DNA from: Acidobacteriota bacterium
Lineage (GTDB): Bacteria > Acidobacteriota > Terriglobia > Bryobacterales > Bryobacteraceae
DNA length: 6,647 nucleotides
NCBI GenBank assembly: GCA_023436715.1
Contig: JAEZIJ010000098.1
Coordinates: 1 to 6,647 of the forward strand
Direction: 5' to 3'
The position numbers and the translations under genes are program-made. The notes under the pieces are model-generated. The model saw nothing but the letters and a program-made list of their open reading frames with translations, had not been told where the DNA came from and ran no database searches. Each line of letters opens with the position of its first letter. The first letter of the stretch is position 1. Below are positions 1 through 4,924 of the stretch, one piece after another.

Positions 1-880
1 TCGAGACGCCGACGCGGGAAGACCTGGCGCGGATGGACCGCAAGCGGAAAAAGAAGACCTCCAACCAGGATTGGGTCAATCCGCACGACTGCGATGCGCG
101 CGTGAGCAAAATGAAGGACGGCCGCACGCATCTTGCGCACAAAGCCGAACATGCGGTGGATCTGGATACCGGCGCGGTGGTCGCGGTCACCCTGCAAGCG
201 GCGGATCAAGGGGACACCACGACGGTAAAGGAAACGCTCGCCCAGGCGGGAGAAGCGGTTGCCGATCTGATCCAGCGCGAAGCCGAAAAGGCCGCCGCCG
301 CAGAGCCGAAGATCAACCTGGCTGGCATTGAGGAAGTGGTTGCGGACAAGGGATACCACAGCGGCGCAGTGCTGGCCGAGGCCCGGGAAGCTGAGGTTCG
401 CACTTACATCCCGGAACGCAAGCAAACGGGCCGGCGGAACTGGAGCGGCAAGCAAGCGCAAAGGCAGGCAGTTTACGACAACCGCCGGCGAATCAACGGG
501 AATTACGGTAAACATCTGCTCAAGAAACGAGGCGAACTGGTGGAACGCACCTTCGCGCATTGCTACGATACGGGCGGAATGCGGCGAACACATCTGCGCA
601 AGCACGACAATATACTCAAGCGGCAATTGATCCACGTGGGTGCATTCAACCTGAGCCTGATTTTGCGGCGATTGCTGGGAGCCGGGACGCCGAGGGAGCT
701 CCGGAACCGCACTGCGGGCTATTGTTTGCTGTTTCTTGGTGTGCTGCGCGCTCTCGGTGGCCTGCAGGACCGCTGTGCGGAGTCCGGAGACGAACTAATC
801 CGACTGAGTCGCTCCGGCCGGCCCCTCCGGGACCGTCATCGCCGGTGCCGAAATTCGAGGTGTTTCACCACGGGCTGATA
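1..880 (+). mobile_element. Insertion sequence, right-hand part, ending near 876-882
   Basis: The transposase frame runs almost to the point where the neighbouring minus-strand hydrolase loses its family-like sequence. Read on the minus strand, the hydrolase is native up to about 877-885 (residues IMPI) and then continues as AGCCCGTGGTGAAACACC, which looks like an insertion-sequence terminal repeat. The right boundary is therefore inferred at about 876-882. The left end and its matching inverted repeat lie outside the window, so neither the terminal repeat nor a target-site duplication can be confirmed. A small palindrome, GGTG TTT CACC (860-869 region), lies just inside the end. Confidence 0.62.
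3..878 (+). CDS. DDE transposase, C-terminal part (5' end outside window)
   Basis: The frame is open from the window edge, so the true start lies upstream; the first internal ATG at 33 is not the start. The protein would cut and join DNA ends of its own insertion sequence. The segment has the features of a DDE (RNase H-fold) transposase of the IS5/IS1182 type: a basic stretch, a KMKDGRTHLAHKAEHAVD block, an ADKGYHS block whose Asp (codon 345-347) should be the second catalytic Asp, and a LVERTFAH block whose Glu (codon 543-545) should be the catalytic Glu. After it come GGMRRTHLR and the GAGTPREL tail. The first catalytic Asp must lie upstream. About 55 basic residues follow the tail and end at a TGA, 876-878, at or very near the element's end. 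The visible part is intact, with no frameshift, so the element may be active. The exact IS family is uncertain. Confidence 0.86.
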   Translation, partial: ETPTREDLARMDRKRKKKTSNQDWVNPHDCDARVSKMKDGRTHLAHKAEHAVDLDTGAVVAVTLQAADQGDTTTVKETLAQAGEAVADLIQREAEKAAAAEPKINLAGIEEVVADKGYHSGAVLAEAREAEVRTYIPERKQTGRRNWSGKQAQRQAVYDNRRRINGNYGKHLLKKRGELVERTFAHCYDTGGMRRTHLRKHDNILKRQLIHVGAFNLSLILRRLLGAGTPRELRNRTAGYCLLFLGVLRALGGLQDRCAESGDELIRLSRSGRPLRDRHRRCRNSRCFTTG

Positions 881-1611
881 GGCATGATCGCCAGATCGAT
901 CGGGCGGGAAGTCTTGAGTTTCCGGAAAACCGAGGTGGCCGCGGTGTCGCCCGCGAACAGGACGCGGTAGCGGCCTGAATCGATCAGGTAGCCGTTGTAG
1001 CCGCGGTACCGATCGGTCCTCATGCGCGCGCCCCAATGGTTCACTTCAACCGCGCGTACGGCAACGGGGCCGTGCCGCGCCACCTCCCCCCAGGCGAGTT
1101 CGGTTACCCGCCGGTAGCGCCAGGAGCGCAGCAGGTCGCTAGTCCGAACTGCGTTCACCACCGAAGTGTGCCGGCCCTCGAGCTTGCGAAGCGACGGCAG
1201 GTCCGTGTGGTCCATATGGGCGTGGGAGAGCAGGACGAGATCGATGCGCGGCAGGTTCTCGGGACGGAGCGCGGGTGCAACCAGCCGTTTCACGCCCAGC
1301 GTGATGGGGCCTACGTGTATGCCGGCGCGGTCACTGAAAACGGGGTCGGTCAGAATCGTGAAGCCGTCAATCTTAACCAGCACGGTGCTGTGACCCAACC
1401 AGGCGGCGAACAGGCCGGTGTCCGGCCACTTCTGCGGATCGGGCAGGCCCGGAGCAGGCAGGATGGGGCGCTTCAACTCGCGCGCGTACTGTTGCCAGAA
1501 AGAAGGCGCCAGGCGGTAAGCGTAAGTTGCGAGTCCGGTAACTCCGGCGAGGCCCGCCCCTCCTATCCAGGCACGACGCGGGAGTCTCCTCTGTTTCCCC
1601 ATGGACAACAT
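865..1611 (-). pseudogene. MBL-fold metal-dependent hydrolase (NAPE-PLD/UlaG-like), 3' end lost to an insertion sequence
   Basis: This 248-residue product belongs to the metallo-beta-lactamase superfamily, of the type related to N-acyl-phosphatidylethanolamine phospholipase D and UlaG lactonase. The substrate is unknown. The N-terminus, with RRLPRRAW followed by a small hydrophobic stretch (residues 8-30), resembles a Tat-type signal or membrane anchor, so it may act outside the cytoplasm. Visible metal ligands are the HAHMDH motif (His130, His132, Asp134, His135), His192 in NHWGAR and Asp222 in FAGDT. Family members usually continue after a PIGAYxPW-type segment for roughly 70-100 more residues, including a last ligand His. 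Here the frame ends PISPW-stop, the last residues and the stop apparently coming from the inserted element, so the product is probably inactive. The start is uncertain: the 1611 start has only GGAAG three bases upstream, an alternative Met lies at 1602, and the best Shine-Dalgarno serves an out-of-frame ATG at 1621. Confidence 0.82.
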
Positions 1612-1629
1612 CTACTTCCATGGTAGCAG

Positions 1630-1634
1630 CCTCC
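1630..1634 (-). promoter_or_regulatory. Shine-Dalgarno GGAGG pointing at an out-of-frame ATG of the hydrolase gene
   Basis: On the minus strand GGAGG lies eight bases before an ATG (1619-1621), an ideal spacing. That ATG is in a different frame from the hydrolase, whose in-frame ATGs are at 1611 and 1602. Either the ribosome uses 1611 through the closer GGAAG (1615-1619), or a small indel has occurred between 1621 and about 1600. The second case would be a further sign of gene decay. Confidence 0.4.
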
Positions 1635-1682
1635 GCCGAGTCGATTTCCTGAGAAAGTCTTCATTCAAAACGCACCTAATAT

Positions 1683-1687
1683 GAGGA
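1683..1687 (+). promoter_or_regulatory. Shine-Dalgarno GAGGA setting the start at 1696
   Basis: GAGGA lies eight bases upstream of the ATG at 1696. An earlier in-frame ATG at 1681 overlaps this site and has no ribosome binding site of its own. The 1696 start also gives a cleaner signal peptide, so it is preferred. Confidence 0.65.
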
Positions 1688-1695
1688 CTAACTAC

Positions 1696-2148
1696 ATGCG
1701 CGCTGTGACAATCGCGTTGGTGCTATTCACGAGTTCCGCTATCGCAAGGGCGGATAACGGCGGCGCCGGTGCAGAGTATGTGGGTGGAACCGTTGCGGGC
1801 GTGTCCGGTGGCGGTGTGATCGACCTCACTCATGAAGAATTCTTCGTGTTTCGCACCAAAAAGTCGGGCGTGAGAATCCCGTTCACGAAGATCAACCTGC
1901 TCGAATACGGACAGCAGGTAGACCGGCGTTATGCAATGGCACTTGTAATCTCTCCGCTGCTGGTGCTGAGCAAGAGCCGAAAGCATTTCCTTACGGTCGG
2001 CTACACGGACGAGGAGGACAGGCAACAGGCCATCGTACTGCGGGTAGACAAGTCCCACATCCGCTCGGTACTAGTAAGCCTGGAGGCTAAGACGGGCCGC
2101 AAGATTCAGTACCAGGACGGCGAGGCCCGCAAGGCAGGCAAAGGATAG
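1696..2148 (+). CDS. Secreted protein of unknown function, 150 residues
   Basis: I do not assign a function. From Met at 1696 the protein opens with a short signal peptide: a basic start, then a hydrophobic core VTIALVLFTSSAIA, and a likely cut after ARA before DNGG. It should therefore be exported. The mature part begins with a Gly-rich segment (YVGGT, then VSGGGVIDL) and alternates short beta-like stretches. It includes a VRIPFTKINLLEYGQ block, a ISPLLVLSKSRKHFLTVGY block and a C-terminal helix-like LVSLEAKTGRKIQY. The pattern suggests a small beta-rich domain ending in a helix, broadly like a PH-type fold, but this is only a guess from the residue pattern. It resembles hypothetical exported proteins I associate with Acidobacteriota. 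The next gene starts three bases after its stop, and that gene's ribosome binding site overlaps its last codons, so the two are almost certainly co-transcribed and translationally linked. The upstream neighbour is divergent. Confidence 0.8.
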   Translation: MRAVTIALVLFTSSAIARADNGGAGAEYVGGTVAGVSGGGVIDLTHEEFFVFRTKKSGVRIPFTKINLLEYGQQVDRRYAMALVISPLLVLSKSRKHFLTVGYTDEEDRQQAIVLRVDKSHIRSVLVSLEAKTGRKIQYQDGEARKAGKG

Positions 2149-2151
2149 TCT

Positions 2152-2754
2152 ATGTGGTTTGCATGGATACTCGCGGCGCTGTTCTTCGATGGGCCCGCAA
2201 AGCCCGCGGTCGAGACCCCCGCGGCGATCGAGCAGTCCAATCTGCTTCAGTTACTCACCATACGCCGCGTGTACGTGGATCGCTTGACCGGAGGCGAGAC
2301 CGCGGCCCAGATGCGCGACATGATTATGAGCAGCTTGCATGGCTCGAAGTTGTTCGTCGTGACCGAGAGCGCGGAGCGCGCGGATGCTACGCTGCGCGGG
2401 TCCGCGGAGGACCTGGTGTTTACCGATACGTATTCATCGAACGAGGGCATCAACGCACGAGGGTCGGCGAGCGGGTCGAATTCGGGCCGAAGTAACAGCA
2501 GGGGATACGCGAGCGCGGGCATCGGCGAGAACGAGTCCTCACATATCTCGGAACGGAAGCATGAGGCAAGCGCGGCCGTGCGGCTGGTAAACAAGGAAGG
2601 CGACGTGATCTGGACGACCACGCAGGAGAGTCTCGGGGGTAAGTTCCGCGGCTCAAGCGCCGATGTTGCTGATAAGATCACAAAGCAACTCCTGGTGGAT
2701 TACGAGCGTGCGAAGAAGCTGGCCGGGGTCAAGATATACCACTCTCAACCCTAA
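2152..2754 (+). CDS. Exported protein of unknown function with Ser/Gly-rich insert, 200 residues
   Basis: The start is well supported: AAAGGA (2140-2145) lies six bases before the ATG. Residues 1-14 (MWFAWILAALFFDG) form a short hydrophobic export signal. Residues 31-95 contain TIRRVYVDRLTGGE, MRDMIMSSLHGSKLFVVTE and ERADATLRGSAEDL. This resembles proteins that compute a periplasmic or outer-membrane alpha/beta domain of the kind seen in lipoprotein and CsgG/TolB-N-like families, where a small helix follows a strand carrying a name such as DRLTGG. Residues 101-135 are Ser/Gly/Asn/Arg-rich and low complexity. Residues 137-165 (HEASAAVRLVNKEGDVIWTTTQES) look like a second strand pair, and 168-190 (SSADVADKITKQLLVDYERA) like a closing helix. 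I recognise the general layout from Acidobacteriota hypothetical proteins but know no function. It is the second gene of a two-gene operon with the 1696 gene and is followed by a long 3' region with a terminator. Confidence 0.8.
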   Translation: MWFAWILAALFFDGPAKPAVETPAAIEQSNLLQLLTIRRVYVDRLTGGETAAQMRDMIMSSLHGSKLFVVTESAERADATLRGSAEDLVFTDTYSSNEGINARGSASGSNSGRSNSRGYASAGIGENESSHISERKHEASAAVRLVNKEGDVIWTTTQESLGGKFRGSSADVADKITKQLLVDYERAKKLAGVKIYHSQP

Positions 2755-2880
2755 GTGAGGCTAACCCTACACTCATGCGGGGGGATAGCTCAGTTCTTTC
2801 AGTTAAATTTTAATAACAATGAAGACAATGAGATAGCGATCATGTAAACTCGAATCAGTTAGCTATTACATAGCATCCCC

Positions 2881-2902
2881 GGCGACGGACCCAGCCGTCG
2901 CC
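2881..2902 (+). repeat. Perfect 8-bp inverted repeat (GC hairpin)
   Basis: GGCGACGG (2881-2888) pairs perfectly with CCGTCGCC (2895-2902) across a six-base loop, ACCCAG. There is no T-tract after it, so alone it is not a terminator. It may stabilise the RNA upstream of the true terminator, whose loop (TTCCCAG) is strikingly similar. Confidence 0.75.
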
Positions 2903-2915
2903 AGCCCCTCTGAGT

Positions 2916-2950
2916 GAAGCCCCAGGTTCCCAGCCTGGGGCTTTTAATTT
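2916..2950 (+). terminator. Strong intrinsic (rho-independent) terminator
   Basis: AGCCCCAGG (2918-2926) pairs perfectly with CCTGGGGCT (2934-2942) around the loop TTCCCAG. The helix can be extended by A2917-T2943, and TTTTAATTTTT follows directly. The T-tract side shows that it stops plus-strand transcription, from the 1696-2754 operon or from a small RNA in between. The same hairpin lies 21 bases past the GH2 stop on the minus strand, but there it has no good U-tract, so it is at best a weak bidirectional terminator. Confidence 0.85.
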
Positions 2951-2962
2951 TTGTGGGGAGAT

Positions 2963-4855
2963 CTACCTCGTATAGTCGTGGGGCACGAGGATCTGCTGAC
3001 GCTGGCGTTCCATCAGGCGTTCCCGCCATTCCCATTCCATCTCACGGTCGCGCTGGGAGCGCGGACCTTCCATCGCCAGTCGAATATCTTCAAGGGGGAT
3101 CTTAGGCGTGCGATCGGCGAACAACAGCCCATTGACTTCCTGGTACGTGTCGCAGAACTGCGTGTAGCAGAAGCCGGCAAGCACGTTGAGAGAACGAACC
3201 ACGCTGAGCAGGTCCATGAACCTTTCGCCGAACTCCTCGACTGTGTCGCACCAGGTATAGCCCCAGGCGTCGCTCCGGTCCCGGCAAAACGCGATGCCGC
3301 CGAACTCGCTGAGCACGACGGGCTGGCCGTCATGCCCGCTATGCCCGCCATGCCCGTCGCCATCGAGCACGAGCAGGCGGCCTCCGGGACGCTCGCGCTT
3401 AAAGAGGCGCGGCGCCAGTTCATCGGTTCCGTACCGCCGGCCTATGCGGGCGGGTTCGTCGTCGTAGTCGTGGATCCCGATGATATCCGTCGCGACGCTT
3501 TCCCAACCATCGTTGCCGATAACAGGGCGGGTGGGATCGAGCGTCTTGGTCATGTGGTACAGCGCGCGCACGTAGTGGCGCTGCGAGGGGCTGTCCGGCA
3601 AGTCCGGCACACCCCAGGACTCATTGAAGGGCACCCAGGCGACGATGCAGGGGTGGCTGACGTCGCGCTCCATGACTTTCAACCACTCCTGAGTGAGGCG
3701 CTGTATCGACTGCTTGTTGTACCGGTACGCGCTCGGCATTTCCTCCCAGATCAGCAGGCCCAGGCGGTCAGCCCAGTAGAGATACCGGGGGTCTTCGATT
3801 TTCTGGTGCTTGCGGACTCCGTTGAAGCCCATGGCCTTGGCGAGTTCGACGTCATGCTGGAGCGCGGCATCGCTCGGGGGCGTGAGGCCCGTCTCGGGCC
3901 AGTAGCCCTGGTCCAGCACGAGGCGCATCGGGTAAGGCTGCCCGTTCAGGACGAAACGATCCCCCTGGATGCTGATCGAGCGCAGCGCGGTGTAGCTGCG
4001 AACGCAGTCGAGCGCCTCGCCGGCCTCGTTCCGGAGCGTTAGTTCCACGTCGATGATCGTGGGGCTGTGCGGGCTCCACAGCAGCTCGTTCCGCGAGTCG
4101 TCGACGCCAGGGTCCGAGAGAACGACACGACGATTCACCTCGCTCGCAAGAACGGTGTAGCTGTCTTCGGCGATCAGGCGATCTCCGGCGCGCATCACGA
4201 CCGAGAGCCGGAGGCCGTCCTTGGGCTCCCCGCCGATTCGCGTTTCCATGCCGATTTCCCAACGCTCGGTGTTGGGCGTCAGCCGCAGATAAGCGATGTG
4301 AGAAGGCGGCACGCGTTCCAGCCACACGGTTTGCCAAATGCCGGTGGTGCGGTAGTACCAGATGCCGTGCGGGTGAAGCTGCCAATCCTGCTTGCCACGA
4401 GGCTTGCAGAGATCGGCGGGATCGTCTTCCGCGCGGACGACGATGGTCTGCACGCCGGGGCCGAACACGAGGTCGGTGATATCGAGATCGAACGGCGTGT
4501 ACCCGCCCTCGTGATGCCCGGCGATGCTGCCGTTCACCCAGATCGTGGTGTGGTAATCGACCGCGCCGAAGTGGAGGATCAGCCGCTTGCTGTCCTTCTC
4601 CGGCATCAGAAACGTACAACGGTACCAGCACGCCCGATAGAAGCCGGTATCCTCGATGCCGCTGGCCGGGGATTCCGGCGCGAACGGAACCTGAATTTTG
4701 GCGTTCCACCCGACCTGTTCGGGAGCCGTCCACTGCGCATCGCGGTCTATGGCGAAGTCCCAGAGGCCATTCAGCAGGAACCACTCCGCACGCTCCAGTT
4801 GCGGGCGGGGATAAGCATGGGGTTCTAGTCCGGTTGCGGGTTCAAGTGATTTCAT
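2963..4855 (-). CDS. Glycoside hydrolase family 2 protein (beta-galactosidase/beta-glucuronidase-like)
   Basis: The 630-residue product is a complete GH2 enzyme. GH2 members hydrolyse beta-linked galactose, glucuronic acid, mannose or arabinose residues by a retaining mechanism; the substrate here cannot be told. Residues 20-180 form the sugar-binding jelly-roll domain (LNGLWDF, IWVNGS, GGYTPFDLDIT, GIWYYRTTGIWQTVWLE). About 185-290 are the Ig-like domain, and 290-600 the TIM barrel. Asn411-Glu412 in PFNESWG should be the acid/base and Glu517 in LSEFGG the nucleophile. Other barrel motifs are GVRKHQK (346-352), WADRLGLLIWEEMPS and the late YTQFCDTYQEVNGL. An odd Gly/His repeat lies at 498-510. 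There is no signal peptide, so it is probably cytoplasmic and acts on imported oligosaccharides. No Shine-Dalgarno precedes the ATG, and no other in-frame start is nearby. It is divergent from the GH5-like gene, 69 bases away. Confidence 0.93.
   Translation of the reverse strand: MKSLEPATGLEPHAYPRPQLERAEWFLLNGLWDFAIDRDAQWTAPEQVGWNAKIQVPFAPESPASGIEDTGFYRACWYRCTFLMPEKDSKRLILHFGAVDYHTTIWVNGSIAGHHEGGYTPFDLDITDLVFGPGVQTIVVRAEDDPADLCKPRGKQDWQLHPHGIWYYRTTGIWQTVWLERVPPSHIAYLRLTPNTERWEIGMETRIGGEPKDGLRLSVVMRAGDRLIAEDSYTVLASEVNRRVVLSDPGVDDSRNELLWSPHSPTIIDVELTLRNEAGEALDCVRSYTALRSISIQGDRFVLNGQPYPMRLVLDQGYWPETGLTPPSDAALQHDVELAKAMGFNGVRKHQKIEDPRYLYWADRLGLLIWEEMPSAYRYNKQSIQRLTQEWLKVMERDVSHPCIVAWVPFNESWGVPDLPDSPSQRHYVRALYHMTKTLDPTRPVIGNDGWESVATDIIGIHDYDDEPARIGRRYGTDELAPRLFKRERPGGRLLVLDGDGHGGHSGHDGQPVVLSEFGGIAFCRDRSDAWGYTWCDTVEEFGERFMDLLSVVRSLNVLAGFCYTQFCDTYQEVNGLLFADRTPKIPLEDIRLAMEGPRSQRDREMEWEWRERLMERQRQQILVPHDYTR
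3332..3358. repeat. Three 9-bp tandem repeats coding for Gly-His units in the GH2 gene
   Basis: On the plus strand ATGCCCGCT, ATGCCCGCC and ATGCCCGTC follow each other exactly. On the coding strand they give (D/G/S)GH units, making a GDGHGGHSGHDG stretch (residues 499-510) between the acid/base and the nucleophile glutamates. The block lies on a predicted loop just before the strand that carries Glu517. It could be a simple slippage-born expansion or a metal-binding loop. Confidence 0.8.
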
Positions 4856-4924
4856 ACGACAAAGGTAGGAGAGAGTATTTCTTACTATATCGACGTGCGA
4901 GCGCGACCGCAGATGCTCAACTGA
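4856..4924. promoter_or_regulatory. Shared 69-bp intergenic region between the divergent GH2 and GH5-like genes
   Basis: Both start codons face outward from this short stretch, which must hold both promoters unless either gene is read from elsewhere. Its middle is AT-rich (4876-4891). On the minus strand TATAGT (4884-4889) could serve as a -10 box for GH2, 28 bases from its ATG; on the plus strand TACTAT (4883-4888) could serve the GH5-like gene. No good -35 is seen for either. Neither start has a normal Shine-Dalgarno. A three-codon frame, ATG CTC AAC TGA (4913-4924), directly abuts the GH5-like ATG. No clear operator palindrome is visible. Confidence 0.4.

Larger units (their letters stand above)
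2775..2950 (+). other. AT-rich, highly foldable intergenic region; candidate small RNA or structured 3' UTR
   Basis: The 208 bases between the operon and the GH2 gene hold no plausible coding frame, and 2795-2880 is clearly more AT-rich than its surroundings. The region can fold as follows. GGGGAT plus GCT (2781-2786, 2788-2790) pairs with AGCATCCCC (2872-2880), with one bulged A, closing an 80-base domain. Inside it, ATGTAA (2842-2847) can pair with TTACAT (2866-2871). Alternatively ATAGC (2833-2837) or ATAGCT (2785-2790) can pair with (A)GCTAT (2861-2866), so mutually exclusive structures exist. Then come a perfect GC hairpin (2881-2902) and an intrinsic terminator (2918-2950). No clear promoter is visible before it, so a processed 3' UTR of the operon is as likely as an independent RNA. 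Confidence 0.3.

Noticed and set aside
1036..1626. Open frame of 196 codons on the plus strand
   Set aside because: Antisense to the MBL hydrolase, whose metal motifs fix the true strand.
1677..1682. TAATAT as a -10 box for the 1696 operon
   Set aside because: Transcription would start at about 1689, after the GAGGA ribosome binding site, and no -35 box lies at the right distance.
1681..1695. Earlier in-frame ATG at 1681 as start of the first operon gene
   Set aside because: It has no ribosome binding site, while GAGGA inside these codons is perfectly placed for the ATG at 1696.
2779..2797. Sequence resembling the 5' end of a tRNA-Ala (GGGGGGATAGCTCAGTT)
   Set aside because: The acceptor and D-arm start look right, but no GG of the D-loop, no anticodon arm and no T-arm follow. 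The G-run pairs with ATCCCC at 2875-2880 in a different structure.
2951..4042. Long open frame of 363 codons on the plus strand
   Set aside because: It is the antisense shadow of the GH2 gene, which has clear catalytic motifs. High GC content opens such frames, and this one has no recognisable motif.
4067..4828. Open frame of 253 codons on the plus strand
   Set aside because: Antisense to the first half of the GH2 gene, with no domain pattern.
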